From Acanthopleura granulata (Eukaryota; Mollusca; Polyplacophora; Chitonida; Chitonidae), in NCBI GenBank assembly GCA_016165875.1, contig JABBOT010000009.1, positions 12,156,370 to 12,220,369 on the forward strand: DNA of 64,000 nucleotides, written 5' to 3'. This document shows, in pieces, positions 23,901-35,170 of this stretch. Made by a program: the position numbers and the translations under genes. The stretch's first letter is position 1. Each line of letters begins with the position of its first letter. The notes beneath the pieces are model-generated. The model was not told the origin of the DNA and made no database searches. It saw nothing but the letters and a program-made list of their open reading frames with translations.

Positions 23901-26900
23901 CCCTTTAAGATTTGCAATATTGAAACGTGTACCTGAAAATCCTTACTGGTTTGATATCTTTTACTGCCACCATCTTAAGGTAGTCTTTTTCAAACTGTAA
24001 ATGTGCATTATTTTTTGCCACATGATTCAAAATGTCTGCCATGGCAACCATCATGGGAGGTGAAGTTGTCTCCCCTTCCTCGTCAGACTCCTCTCCCTCA
24101 GAGGACAGAGGCTCTGTGAAGCTGTACGCCATAACAAATGCCACCATTTTCTTGTAAAATTCTAGATTTTCACATTCTGTGCTGTAGAAGAAAAGAAATA
24201 GCAGTACAAGATAATAGCAAATCTGAGAACACCTATTCAAAAATACAAAATGCGTTTTATAAATGATTCCACACCAGCAATACAATAAAATTACACTTTA
24301 AACAATTACTTTAAATAACCTATTATTTCATCCAAAAAGGGGGCATCTTTAGAGGCAAATGAACGTCATATACTATTTCTGCTGATGAAACTCACATTTT
24401 TCCAATCTTCCAAATACATCCCAAAAAAACTTTCTGAAGCCAATAGAAGCCTCAGAAGCAGGGGAAAAAAGGCAACTAAGTCAGGGACAAAATGTTTGGT
24501 CATTTAGGGTATGTGACATTAAATCAATCAGTAACTTTTATTCAATGCCAAACATGAACATCAGAAACCTGGAAGTGGGAATAAAATGGCTCTGCTATGT
24601 GTTTTCAAAGAGATACGTCACTGGCTCTGCATGATAACAGAAGCTGTCAATGACTGGCCCTGAACAGCTAATACCAGATTCTACGCTTCGCTGACAGAAC
24701 TGTTCTTCACGTCTCTGAACCAGTCACAATAAATACCTGCCAGTTTTTTTGACCATGTCAAAAATGTTTCTTTCTTTTCCTTGTAGCAAGCCAGCTGTAA
24801 CACTGATATTCCGTTTTTCTTTAGTGCTGCCTCACTCAGCACAAATGCCCAAGACACACAATATTATGCCACTAAGAATACATGTCCTGCATTTCACCTG
24901 AAGTTTGGCCTATAATGGCGCATTTTTAGAAGCACTCAAAGGCCTTAAAATGATCCTTTGATGCTAACACTGACATTTTTCTGACAAGAAAATTATCAAA
25001 CTTCACAAACACCTCTTAAGAGGCCTTTAAGATGATTGATTCATATAGAATCATGCAAAATGTGCCCCTTGAAAAAAGCTAAACTTGAAATGAAACATTT
25101 GGTAACTACTATTTAAGCCCAATGTTAACTACGAGCAGAGTGATATTCACTCGAAAGAGTCAAAATTACAAGACAGCTGGACTGACCTGTCAAAAACTGT
25201 CTTATGCTTCCTGACAAATGGCAGGACAATAGTGTCGAACTCTCTGCTTATTGACTTCAAATCTCTGTCTACAGCCTCTATCACTCCTGTACCTCTTAAT
25301 TCAGCTTCCATTTCTGATCTGAAAATAATGATCACATAATTTTTATACAATCACAGAATAATCTTCAACTGTTGTTTTTGGTTTAGTATCACGTTTAATG
25401 TTAATTAAGAAACGCAACATCATCTTTTCTGTCATATTTACATTGACACAATACAGATTTGTATGTGTCAGATATTTTGCTTTTGAAAAGACAACACACA
25501 GAGCACTCTACTGACAATAAATACTTGTATCGATTGATGCAGAGACCCTGTTACAAAACAAACAAACAAACTTTGAATTAAGAGTCCACATTTCCACCTC
25601 GAGACCAATAGGAAATTACCAGTCTGAAGGTAGACACTGATTATATTTCACCGCGTTACAGTCAGCATGATCTCTAAATGTAGAGCACCACATTAAATAC
25701 GTAGTATAACTTTTAACTGTCATTTTACACTACTGTAATTCTTTAATCCAATCGCTTGTTTGCAAGAGGTTTATTCAAGGATATTCCAAAGGCATTATTC
25801 TGCACTGACTGATAAAATTACACTTTTTGTGAAGGCCTGAAACTGGCCAATCCAAGTTCGCAACCAATTTAGTTTTGCCTCCAAACTTAAAAATGTGCAT
25901 AAATTGCACTGAAAGTTACTCTGAGGAATCAGAGTATATTTAGGAACGTTTGACTGCTGATGAGATCACCACATCTTGTCTTGTACCTGACATTCCTCCT
26001 GATGAAAACAAAACAGACATGGTAAAGGGCTGGTGGCCCCCAGTGTATGCCAAACCACCCAAGATTTTTTTTTTTTTTAATACCTGATTGGAGTTCCTTG
26101 TCATACTCAAGTACATGGGACTTGCACACAGTACTGTAATTCTTCAACCTTTTCACTTGTTTGCAAGGTGTTTATTCAAGCATATTGTGAAGGCATTTTT
26201 CTCTGTTAACTGATAAAATTATACATCTTACGCAGCCCTGAAGTTGCTCAATCTAACCAATCCAAAATCAAAATATACTGCACAGAAAGTTGCTCTTTCA
26301 TATGAGAAAAGGTTGAGGAATTAGAGTAGTCAAATCCTTAGATGGATTAAACCAGCACTCTCTAGTAGCTATCTCACATACCTCCTGACATTAAGTAGCT
26401 GCCAAACCAGTGAGAAACCACTGATAATTTCAGGTCATCCTTAAAAAAACTCTTTGTTATGCATAACTCCACCCTGCCAGAAAGGCCTTTCTTTCTTTCC
26501 TCTTTTGGTAGGCCTTTCTTTTTTCTTTTTCTTTTATTCTGGCTCTTGAAAATGATGGGGATTTTCAAGAAATTAACATGGAGAGATAAAAAAAAAATAA
26601 AAAATAAAGAAAAAAAAAAGATTTGTGAAAATGCCAATAAAAACTTTGGAGTAGGCCCTTTTTTGAAGGGTCAGTCAGGTTATGCCCAACAAACATATTT
26701 TCAAGGATGGCCCCAGCACACAAACATATAGGTGAAAAAAAAAAAAAAAAAAATGACATCAAAATTACAACTTCCTTTTTCGATTGTCCTTTCCCTGAAC
26801 TGATGTGGCCTGCATACATGTATACTCCAAAAGATACAGGCAACTCACCCCCAAAAATGTATTTTTGCCTTCATATAAAACTCATTTTATGGTATAATCT

Positions 26901-29900
26901 CTCTTCAGGAGTCACCTTTCCACAACTATGAGAACATATATAGCTTTTTGTGTTTCTTTCAACACTTATTTTATACAATCATCTGCTGATTAAAGTGAGA
27001 GGTATAACTTGTTTTACATACCTTGGCCAGAACATAGGTAAATCCAGCTCATTAAAATCAGGTACCAAATCCAGGTAGGGTCTCCAGGTGGAGTTTGGGT
27101 TGTGATATTCGTACATCAGGGATAGGAGTAAGGGAACCCAGCCACTGCCACTTTCTATGGATTCTTTTTCTGCCAGAAAACAAATTTATGAGTATGTATA
27201 TAGGTCAGAGTTTGTAGCTAAATTGAGATGGCTGCTATTCTGCTGGGTGATCACAAGCCACAATTCTTACAGTACATTGACAAAGGGGAGCTAGTATAGC
27301 TCCTTCTTGAATTCAACAAAGTGGTTCAAAGTTATGTACCACTTGGTTCTTTCCTGAAGTATGTCACACACTTTGGTGCACTGATGCTCATAAAATACTT
27401 AGATACTAATACTCAAATGATTAGATAACAAGCACTACAGCATCAAAGAAGAAAATGACGCACTTGGCTGCCAGTTCGACCCTCTCTCCCATTAGTGCAG
27501 CCCAGTCTCCCATTAAGCTACACATACCCACACCTGTTCTAAGTGTTTTTGATTCTACACTTTTAATTCTACACATATAATAAACAACTTTTCCAAGAAA
27601 ATTTTCATTAAATTTTACATGTGAAAAGAAACTGAAATCCCAGCATGAAAACAAACATGTACTGAAAACCAGTCTAGCACATTTTTTTACACTGCCTTCA
27701 TTACTTTAGCTATAAAAGTGTATTTGGGCAGCCTACTGCTTTTTAAACATCCTGAAGAAAAGCATACAATGGAATGTCTGGTCTCGTATGACAAAATGCT
27801 GATTTGTAAATCGTCCTAGATGTTACCTACACCAAAAAAAAGAGAATCATCTGAACACCCTGTTTTGCTGTTGCACCAAAACTTTTTTTTATATATATTT
27901 GATTGGTATTTTAAGCCAAGTAATCAAAAGTCTTTCGCTTACGGGATGTGCGTCAGGTTTATGGGTGTAGGAAAACATAATGTCTAACAACCCTCCTGAA
28001 TTGTCAGCGTACAGAGCCGAACAATTGAGAGCCGGACTGAGGTGTGCAAACTCTGTGCTTAGTTGGGTGCCGTGAGAACAACACTTCCGCTGAACAGGCC
28101 AGCAATGGCTCGGCTGCCCTGAAAGAAAGCCCATTTCAGAAAGTCTAATTTTAACTCAATTCTAGATAAACCAAGATTCCATACTGAGTACATCTACTCA
28201 CCAGTATTCAGCACTTCACAATACTGTGACACTCATCTGTATTCAGTAGTTCACTATACTGTGACACTCACCTGTATTCAGCAGTTCACTGACTGTGACA
28301 CTCACCTGTATTTAACAGTTCTGCTATGGCTGACGTTTGGGGACAGAGAAGCATTGGTCTGGGTATTTGAAATAAGGTCTCCCCCTCTGATATGTCACTT
28401 ATGGCCACCATTCCATATTGAGCACAGGATCCATTCTTCCCAACATGCACCTACAGAAATCAAACCACAAGCAAAACATTTACTGGAGAAGAAAACATAA
28501 AAATGATGCCAAAATCAGCTGGAAAAGCATAAAAACTTATTTGCAAATATGGTTTTAAATATTTTTTGATTTTCAGGAAAAAGGGTACTTGAAAATGTAT
28601 TTGAAAATATTTTCGTATCAGTGAGTATTTGTGACAAACTTGTGGTATTCATTGTTGTTGCAGACTTATGCTCTAACTGAGGATGTCATGCATGTCTAAT
28701 AAATTTATCTGAATGTAAAATTTGTTGTTTATATCCAAACATATGCATTTAACGTAAATTATGACATTATTTATGAACGTATCAATAATATAAATTTGAT
28801 CCAAATCCAGGTTGACCACACTTGTTACATGAACAGGACAAATTCTAGAGCACAAATATTTATCAACATCTCCATTTATAACATTATTACACAAAGACTT
28901 CATACACCTGTATACCAAAATGTGGTCCCAAATACCATCCACACAAAAACTGTTTCCAAGTGTCTTTTTCTCCTTACAGAAAAATCGAAAAAAATATTGA
29001 AGAGCACATTTATTGCTAACTTTTCCAACTCTTGCAGCTGAACTTTATGTAATTTTCATGTTTTCTTCATCTTTAAATGATGCTGTCTTCGTTCTTAATA
29101 TATCGCCACGTCGATGAATTATCTGAATATTTGTTCCATGCAAAATGATTGTGGTAAGGTCTGTTTGGAAAACTCAATCCAAATGAACCACTGCATACCA
29201 ACATGATCTTAACAATAACTAAATTCCTTTATTAATTTATACTATTTAGTATAAGAGTTTCTGTTTTTATTTATTTGAATGAAACACTCAAGAGCTTTTA
29301 CTTCTATGATCACTGATGGCTGTCAGTTTCATGGGTTGAGGGAACATGAGCACAAGGGCTAAAACAACTTTTCCACATGTGGCCTGAAGATATGCACACT
29401 GCATTACTGGAAGACAGGTGACCTCCAAGTGATTGAAACACAAATAAGAAAGAGAGGTTTTAAGCTTCAGTGTGTATGTTTCTGATATGTTCTGTTTTTT
29501 TCATGTGCTCTGAGGGTTATTTTGATGGGTTTGTTGCTGTGCCGTGTAAAATAGGAACAATTATGGACAAAATCGCACATTTTCTGACAAATTGTGACAT
29601 TCGTCGCTACATCGAGTCCATCGCACTTCTCATAAGGTCACTGCAGATTTCCCACCTTAAAGTCCAAGGACACAAGTGGCACTCCAGCTCACCACTTTTG
29701 TCCATTTCTATACCATGATCACAAATACCTGTACACTCCATTCCTTACACTGCTTAGCATTGTTGGAACCTTGGTGCTTACAGTGTTAAATTCGTACTTA
29801 AGGAGGGTTTAGGTTGATTATCTTTATTACTGAGACCCAGCAACGTCTGGTCATCGAAAGGAGTTGTAGCCTTTTGCGGTTAGCATACCTTTAACTTGAC

Positions 29901-31352
29901 CCTTAGCACTTATTGAATACCAGAAGGATACTTTTACGACCAGGAGCCCTGCAGTGGACATACATGCCATCGGCGTAAATGCTACGGGGCTCAATGCTGA
30001 ACTTTCGGCCCCGCATTTCCAATTTAGCCTAGGTGTCGCTACAACTGCATTCCACATGATGCCAAAAACACTCGGAAAGCCCACTGGTATTTTCTATGTC
30101 CCCACAGTTAATATGACCACAAGGCAGTGAGTTAGTTAGTTTCATTGGTAAGGGTAGTAAATTAAGAAGATGGTATTCGAATTTCAAACAAAACATGACA
30201 CAGAAATCGGCAAAAGAGGTGTGTTGGAGTACCCCTTGCATCCATCAACTTTGCAGTATGAAATCTGTAGCCATCTTATGGGAGGCGCCGATGAACTCAG
30301 TGTTGTGATGAATTAGTCCAAAACTTCTTTGACGTTGGGATTTGCATCGACTATCATTAATAAGGAGAAAGCATGCCGGCTATGTAGTTCTGACATGTTT
30401 TCAAGACAGCTGCCTTAAAAGTAAACTGGTAAATTCCATTTTGGGAATGTGCCCATGCGCAGACATGTGTAAACATTTCTTTAAACATTCTTTTTTTTTC
30501 TTTTTACTCTACCGAATTATTTATGTAATGCACTTTTGAAGTCTTTTTAGTTCTTTTATTTATAGTATTGTTGTCTTGCACTATGTGAAAGACAGTCAAC
30601 TGTGAATTGTGTAATCCAGAAGTTTGACTGTTGGTGACGATTCATGTGTTAACGTGCATGACCCACTTAGACAACCCAGGGAATGGTGAATGTATCACAA
30701 TGAATGGCAGCAGTGTAACTTGGAGGCTTTTTCGTGAGAAGTGAAAATTTACTGGATTACTCATACAAAATGATGTGTGGAGATGGGAAGAGGAGATGTT
30801 GCGAAGAGGATTTAACCAGCTATAGGTATGTCGCGTGCGTTTTCGCTGTTCTAACTGTTAGTCGCCACAGCTCTGTCACTTGGGTTCTGTGACGTGGAAT
30901 TTGAGCAATAGTGCCGTGTCGCACTAGCGACGAATCTCAACTTTAAAACAACACACTGTGCCCATCGGAAGGACTACCGACTAGGTGGCGGGCTTCCTTG
31001 CTTCTTTCGTTTCGCGCGAAGCGAAGCTGTAACAGGGCGCGGGGACGAACTTCCAGATTTGAACCGGGCAGCATTTGCGACGATGGTATGTACATTACTC
31101 GTTAGCTCCACTTCGAGCACTTGAAGCTAGAACAGCAACACCATCAAGGGTGATCAAGGACCTCTGCATTTATCTTGTGTTTACCTTATCTGACACGCGG
31201 AAATTGTTTCTCTCGGCCCATCGCATGAACCTATCCAGAACCGAATCATCGTTGTCACTTTGGGATAAGTCTATACAAGTTTGTTTAACCCGACAGCGTT
31301 CCCCGAGGCTGGTGTCACCTGCCTCATGTGCTCGTTTTGCGGGGGCTGCCAT
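17787..31352 (-). CDS. SETD6: SETD6, SET-domain lysine N-methyltransferase (eleven exons)
   Basis: Complete minus-strand gene, 471 residues (human about 473). Exons: 31352-31185, 28450-28306, 27169-27022, 25318-25187, 24181-23947, 23345-23247, 22653-22555, 21613-21533, 20837-20735, 18718-18673, 17946-17787; every phase fits. SETD6 monomethylates lysines of nuclear proteins, including NF-kB RelA and histone H2AZ in vertebrates. Visible are the SET opening ([11 protein letters not shown]), the long insert typical of the SETD3/SETD6/Rubisco-methyltransferase group, the cofactor motif ADILNH (N250, H251), NTYG with Y284 (human Y285 is essential), and the C-terminal Rubisco-LSMT substrate-binding domain ending [12 protein letters not shown] (human KMILHQLLELTS). 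Start codon context is GCCATT on the plus strand, i.e. AAAATGGC. Confidence 0.96.
18673..18718 (-). CDS. SETD6: SETD6 exon 10 (46 nt)
   Basis: Acceptor TTCTTGTTCTTCAG, donor GTAAGT, phase 1 in, phase 2 out. Encodes [16 protein letters not shown], equivalent to human NIPKLKASWRQLLQN. Confidence 0.88.
18889..19190 (+). repeat. Dispersed repeat (family 3)
   Basis: Shares with 24823-25090, in the same order, TGCTGCCTCA, TATTTCACCTGAAGTT (or CATTTCACCTGAAGTT), AGAAGCAC..AAAGGCCT and a GATTCAT..TCATAATCC-like block. Both copies are in SETD6 introns; a shorter match lies at 1141-1195. No coding capacity. Confidence 0.65.
20735..20837 (-). CDS. SETD6: SETD6 exon 9
   Basis: Acceptor CACTGCTTGACCAG, donor GTGAGT, phase 0 in, phase 1 out. 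Encodes [17 protein letters not shown] followed by a Glu/Gln-rich stretch, the variable acidic loop of the substrate-binding domain. Confidence 0.92.
21533..21613 (-). CDS. SETD6: SETD6 exon 8
   Basis: Acceptor TTCGTGATTCAG, donor GTACGT, 27 codons, phase 0. Encodes [20 protein letters not shown] (human GAFVIGREEVLTEEELTTTL). Confidence 0.93.
21836..21895 (+). repeat. Mollusc-type SINE tail fragment
   Basis: TCTTGAGTGTGGTGTAAAAC followed by AGCAATCAAATAAATG matches the 3' end of the SINE at 48725-48990. Confidence 0.65.
21912..22087. repeat. 22-bp minisatellite, eight copies
   Basis: Eight head-to-tail copies of GAATCACTTTGACGAGTCTG plus GT, differing mainly at the TTGACG/TTGCCG/ATTGATG positions. 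In SETD6 intron 7. Confidence 0.95.
22555..22653 (-). CDS. SETD6: SETD6 exon 7
   Basis: Acceptor GTTTTTCATTTTAG, donor GTCAGA, 33 codons, phase 0. Encodes [17 protein letters not shown] and [11 protein letters not shown]; matches the human VTVREAALQ..YERWDFLCKL segment. Confidence 0.92.
22986..23200 (-). repeat. Dispersed repeat (family 2)
   Basis: Plus strand has CCAAAGTGCCAGCATAAACC, then CGACAAGTTAGTAATGAAC, then TTTCCCATGTGACGTACAGA, and CACCATACTGGTGGAAGACA. Lies in SETD6 intron 6. Confidence 0.65.
23247..23345 (-). CDS. SETD6: SETD6 exon 6, catalytic NTYG
   Basis: Acceptor TTGACATCCACAG, donor GTAAGT, 33 codons, phase 0. Encodes [20 protein letters not shown] and GFAEAYPLN; contains the catalytic tyrosine Y284 (human HEIFNTYGQMANWQL). 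Confidence 0.96.
23947..24181 (-). CDS. SETD6: SETD6 exon 5, cofactor-binding ADILNH
   Basis: Acceptor TTTTCTTCTACAG, donor GTAAGG, phase 2 in, phase 0 out. Encodes [18 protein letters not shown], an acidic insert ([12 protein letters not shown]) and [16 protein letters not shown] second GT 13 bases downstream (CAG/GTACAC) was not used because it breaks the family match. Confidence 0.96.
24823..25090 (+). repeat. Dispersed repeat (family 3), second copy
   Basis: Same succession of blocks as 18889-19190, about as diverged as an old family member. Lies in SETD6 intron 4. Confidence 0.65.
25187..25318 (-). CDS. SETD6: SETD6 exon 4
   Basis: Acceptor TCATTATTTTCAG, donor GTCAGT, phase 2 at both ends. 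Encodes [20 protein letters not shown] and [15 protein letters not shown]; human LLQGTGVPEAVEKDL..SIVLPFMEAH. Confidence 0.95.
27022..27169 (-). CDS. SETD6: SETD6 exon 3
   Basis: Acceptor TTTTCTGGCAG, donor GTATGT, phase 1 in, phase 2 out. Encodes [19 protein letters not shown] and [10 protein letters not shown]...LPMFWP; human [30 protein letters not shown]. Confidence 0.95.
28201..28304. repeat. 34-35-bp triplication at the SETD6 exon 2 donor
   Basis: Three tandem units (28201-28235, 28236-28270, 28271-28304) repeat the sequence next to the exon 2 splice donor. On the minus strand two of the unit borders regenerate GGTGAGT (donors after 28272 and 28202); the other border has GATGAGT and is dead. 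Confidence 0.9.
28306..28450 (-). CDS. SETD6: SETD6 exon 2, start of SET fold
   Basis: Acceptor GATTTCTGTAG, donor GTGAGT, phase 0 in, phase 1 out. Encodes [19 protein letters not shown] and [10 protein letters not shown]; human SVSRQGTVAGYGMVARE...LFVVPRAALL. Confidence 0.95.
29365..29430 (-). repeat. Dispersed repeat (family 2), fragment
   Basis: AACTTTTCCACATGTGGCCT then GAAGATATGCACACTGCATT and CTGGAAGACAGGTGA match 23050-23100. In SETD6 intron 1. Confidence 0.55.
31185..31352 (-). CDS. SETD6: SETD6 exon 1, N-terminus
   Basis: Encodes [13 protein letters not shown] to [15 protein letters not shown], donor GTAAAC, phase 0 (human MATQAKRPRVAG...FLSWCRRVGLELSPK). The frame is open upstream for 37 more codons to another ATG, but the family start and the context AAAATGGC favour 31350-31352. 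Confidence 0.92.
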
Positions 31353-31545
31353 TTTGAAAACACTTCCTTTCCTCCGTGCTGAAGATTTCCAATATATATT
31401 TATCAGCCCGATATACGCAAGTGAAGTGAAACACCGGCACATGTTAGTATGACGACTTTTCAAACAGGTAGTAAAACATGCTCAAGGCAGTTATAGCCAG
31501 TTGAACAGTGAGAGATAAAGAATAGACTATGATAGACCAAGCCAT

Positions 31546-31600
31546 ATATTTATTTGATTGTTGTTTAACGTCGTGGACCTACCAGTAGGTCTAGGCATGA
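31546..31600 (-). repeat. Mollusc-type SINE tail fragment
   Basis: TATTTATTTGATTGTTGTTT then AACGTCGTGGACC resembles the reverse-complemented SINE tail (TTTATTTGATTGGTGTTTTACG). Confidence 0.45.
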
Positions 31601-33210
31601 AATGGAACGTGTCCCGTTTTTTAAGAAAATAATTTCAAATTTTGAAGAAAAAAAAAACAAAACAGTACTGAGTGTGGATATATTTACTTTCACCAGAAAT
31701 ACAAATATAAAACCATTCGCTGGTGTCATATTTCTTATTCAACAATGACTGGCTGTCTCAGTCTCCACACCAGCCAATACAAACTGTCCGGTAACTCGGA
31801 TTATTTAAAAAAATATATTTCAAAATAATCAGTTATTTCAAAGCCTGTATAACCTACTCCTAGGTCGAAACTAGATTCAGCCATTCTCGATGTACGCCCG
31901 AAGATAGGCGAAGTGGGTTATTGTAGTAATTTGGGGGAGGTATCTTCCAGAGGCATTTTAAATCAGGGAGAACTACTCTGTATGCGTCTTCATTTCATCA
32001 AGTCAGACACTTCGCCTATAGCTTCGTTTTCCCCTTGATTCAGCAAGCAGAAATAAGCGATCCACCCGACTCGACAAATGATGAATATTAATGTAAATAT
32101 ATTATCCAATCAAATAGCAGTTCCCTTAATTGATGGACAGCAAAGACATAGAAACATGTATCCGCACACACGGACGATGGCTGGTATAAAATCTTTGAAA
32201 CACAAGAACTTTCCACACCTCTATTGATTGGGACAACACTGGCATAAACAGACCTGGCCTGCTGCCCTGCTGTCATACTAAGACGTGGTGTCAGCACACT
32301 TCTTGAAGCTTTCGATCATGAAAACAGAATAGTGTGAAACCTCTTGATCATTCAGCAAGTCATCGTGTGATCGAAGGTAACACCAGAGCGAGACGGGCCA
32401 AACTTAGTTCCCCGCTGTGCCCCAAGTACTCTGAATTAAATATTCTATGTACGGTGCCATGCTGAAGAGTATGTACATGGCTCGGTCAATTTGTAATGTT
32501 CGCCCGCCGTGTGTTTAAGGGCTTTCAATGTATTGACAGCTTTGAAATTTACTACGTGCATAAATTGTCTGTCAACCCGCCTACTCGATTGATCAAGGCA
32601 GAAAACGTGAACACGTAGCGATACACGGAGTGTCTGGCTTAATATAGTGAAGATGCTCTGTAACAAACTAGTATTAATGTATATGGAGATTCATGGGAGG
32701 CACTCAGTGTCTCCAACGGGCAGTACTCTGTCAGGGTTAGAGAAATCTATCTGGAACAGGGATTCTTGGTTGCAATAATGTATTTCTCGCTTCTGCGAGC
32801 GGCGATCAAGCGCTACGAGATTTACAATGTGTTTCGTGTTCTAAAATGTCACCCTTCTGACTGAGGACTTTTATCGGTAAATGTCTTCAAAAATAAGCCA
32901 CGCAGCCATCCTAAAGTTGAAACTCTCGCGGCGCTTACCGGCCATTGGAAAAAGCGAGAGGTACATTATTGCAAATACGGGATTCCGAGATTGCCTTACT
33001 AGGCAGAATAAACCCGGTGTAGTGAAATTGCTTTGTGTTGCTCTGGTGTCATTTTATGTACAGACTGTATTGAGGCTGGTTGACTACCACCTTCCATTAA
33101 AATACCAAGTTTCACTTACTTAATTTCATTTCATCTCATCTACTCATGTTATAGTTCCACATCACGAAAGAAGGGCACACATATGCTGGTCATCGACAGA
33201 AGCCATTTTT

Positions 33211-33672
33211 TTAAAGGCATTTGTAAGATTTTGGACACATAATGACTGTGACACAATGAACCATTTTTCGAAGGTTCGATGGAAAGAATCGAAAAGAGGC
33301 CTGCATTTCCGAATCAAGTTTTTCTGCTAAGCAAGCATCCCATTCAACTAAACATTCAAACTGAAAACAAGTTTTCAGAAGATGTGTAAAACTTGGCGTG
33401 GGGTATCTGCGCTTTGCTGCTTGGGCTTTTCTTTCGGCATCGACGTACACCGTTTCTCGACCTTGCCATAGCCGCCATGCCTCCAACCTCTCTCCCCACC
33501 CTCCTACCTCTTCCCGCATCGTAACATTGCTCCGCAATTTTGTAGAGACAGATTCATTCTGTTCATTGGATATCCTTGATGACTTTGGAAGCCAAATTAG
33601 GCTATCTCGCCCCTCATCTCGCGCGCGAACGGCGGCCTTCCTCGTATCCTCGTGCTGCGAGATCAATCGCAC
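33211..33672 (-). CDS. Hypothetical open frame, 153 codons
   Basis: One of the longer open frames outside named genes. It is basic and Trp/Arg-rich in the middle, with no signal peptide, membrane segment or family motif that I know. No splice sites or promoter tie it to a gene. The overlap with an open frame on the other strand and the lack of any domain suggest chance. Confidence 0.12.
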   Translation of the reverse strand: MRLISQHEDTRKAAVRARDEGRDSLIWLPKSSRISNEQNESVSTKLRSNVTMREEVGGWGERLEAWRLWQGRETVYVDAERKAQAAKRRYPTPSFTHLLKTCFQFECLVEWDACLAEKLDSEMQASFRFFPSNLRKMVHCVTVIMCPKSYKCL

Positions 33673-34518
33673 TTCCGCATAGATGACACTAACGAAAGGA
33701 TGTCCGTTGATATTATTAACACTGTAGAACCAGACAAAACCTTGAAGTGGTTCTTACACGTTATCAGCCAATAATGGATATATTGTCAACTGCTCTTTGT
33801 TGGACATATCCGTAACTTCATCAGTGGGAATTGCCAAAAAATTCTTACCAATCTTACTGAAAAGAAATTTCGGAATATGTCGACAGGCCTAATTCTGGGT
33901 GTTAATTCGTTTTGAATTTCATGAGAGGCATATTCGTCTGTGTTTTTTTCCGCACAGCCATATCACAGTACTAGGATCACTGAGTTTTAAATGCTACAGA
34001 AAATGAAATCTGAGCTCTTTGTCGGAGCTAGGCTTACATAATGGCCTGTCTGCCTATAAATCTTGTTAAAGACCTTCCCCAACAGAGAATGATTCAGTTT
34101 TTTTCATTGCCAAAATAGATACTATGTAACCACTCAGAAATGTCCTCACGTTGGTGAGGTAATTCTGTGTTCTCTACAGCTGTTTTGTGACATTTTTGAT
34201 GGTCACGGAATTTGTCAAGACTTCAAAAACCCGTTGTGCAGAAATGATTTTCCTGAATTTCTGATATTGACTCTTATCTAGCATAAGATACTGGCGTGCA
34301 GCCAGGGCGTCAAAATCGACATTCGTATAACAGCCACGAACCAAAATGGGCCTACCAGGTCAAGATTAAATCGCAAGACTAGTATCCAGTAAGAGACGTA
34401 GGCTGTGGTATACCGCGGCGTTGTTCGATTGTACATAATAAAGAAAAGTGAAAGCCTCGCACGATTAGTGCACGTGTAGAACGGTGCACTTTTGTTTATC
34501 GATTATCCTATATTTTTA

Positions 34519-34745
34519 GGGGACCTCCGTGGCCGAGGGAGTTAGAGCGTTAGTGCAGCGTGATGACCCAGGTGCCTCACGCCAATACGATCGCTGCGAC
34601 TCCAATCCCAGCTCACGCTCGCTTTCTCTCCGGTCGTACGTGAATAGGTCCACCAGCAATCTCCGGATGGTCGTGGCCTCCCACCCTCACACTCGGGCTC
34701 TACTCGGTTTCCTCACCCCGCCTCTCAAGAGGAGGGTCACTTGGC
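34519..34745 (+). repeat. tRNA-derived SINE, head and core
   Basis: Head CTCCGTGGCCGAGGGAGTTA with A-box TGGCCGAGGGAG; then CCAGCAATCTCCGGATGGTC, which matches the SINE at 48725-48990 (CCAGCAACCTGCGGATGGTC). The tail has lost the usual TTCTTGAGTA block. It ends where the polymerase element begins. Confidence 0.75.
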
Positions 34746-34775
34746 TGATTGCGGGATCATCTTATGGGAAAAGCA

Positions 34776-34837
34776 GAGCAGCTCCCCTCTGCATAATAAA
34801 GAATGACTCCTTCCTTTTATGTAGAGGGGAGCAGCTC
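34776..34837. repeat. 21-bp inverted repeat at left edge of element
   Basis: GAGCAGCTCCCCTCTGCATA plus A (34776-34796) and its near-perfect reverse complement (34817-34837), 20-base loop. Could be a hairpin, or a terminal repeat of something inserted here. Confidence 0.8.
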
Positions 34838-34871
34838 CCTTAAGCAGTAAGGGATTATGAGTTTATGTAAT

Positions 34872-35067
34872 GGGGCGTGGTGAGAAGGTTCTCGAATGTT
34901 CTAGGAAATCCCCTATTTGGGGCGTGGTGCTGACGTCATGGAAAAATAACTGGGGAGGTAGAGCAACCGCATTGCATAAGCATGGTGCGTGGCCTGTGCT
35001 AAGAATAAATGGAACTACTTTTATTATGGAAACGTTCTAGAATAGTCCAAGGGAGGTAGCTTTATAA
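34872..35067 (+). promoter_or_regulatory. Compact promoter with heat-shock elements, CRE and TATA
   Basis: In 200 bases: GGGGCGTGGTG twice (34872, 34919; GC/KLF-type boxes); a heat-shock element TTCTCGAATGTTCTAGGAA at 34889-34907, with three perfect alternating TTC/GAA units and a fourth with one change; a perfect CRE TGACGTCA at 34931-34938; a second heat-shock core TTCTAGAA at 35035-35042; and TTTATAA at 35061-35067. The zinc-finger ORF starts about 105 bases after the TATA box. Motif matches are seen; activity is inferred. Confidence 0.6.
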
Positions 35068-35170
35068 GCTTCTATGTGTGGGTGATGGCTCATTCGTACC
35101 TTTGCCGCTGAGCCAAGCTTACACGCGTTGGAAGAGCTGGAGTTAGACTTGTGATAGCTATAGGCACAAG

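Larger units (their letters stand above)
31353..34518. other. Intergenic, no supported gene
   Basis: Upstream side of SETD6. Apart from a SINE-tail fragment at 31546-31600 and a weak 153-codon open frame at 33211-33672, I see nothing I can name. SETD6 promoter elements must be near the left end but no clear motif stands out. Confidence 0.5.

Noticed and set aside
29851..30241. Overlapping minus-strand open frames as a SETD6 exon
   Set aside because: They do not match the family, and exon 1 joins exon 2 at 28450 in the right phase without them.
34529..34843. 104-codon plus-strand open frame
   Set aside because: It is a translation of the SINE at 34519-34745 and the adjacent hairpin.
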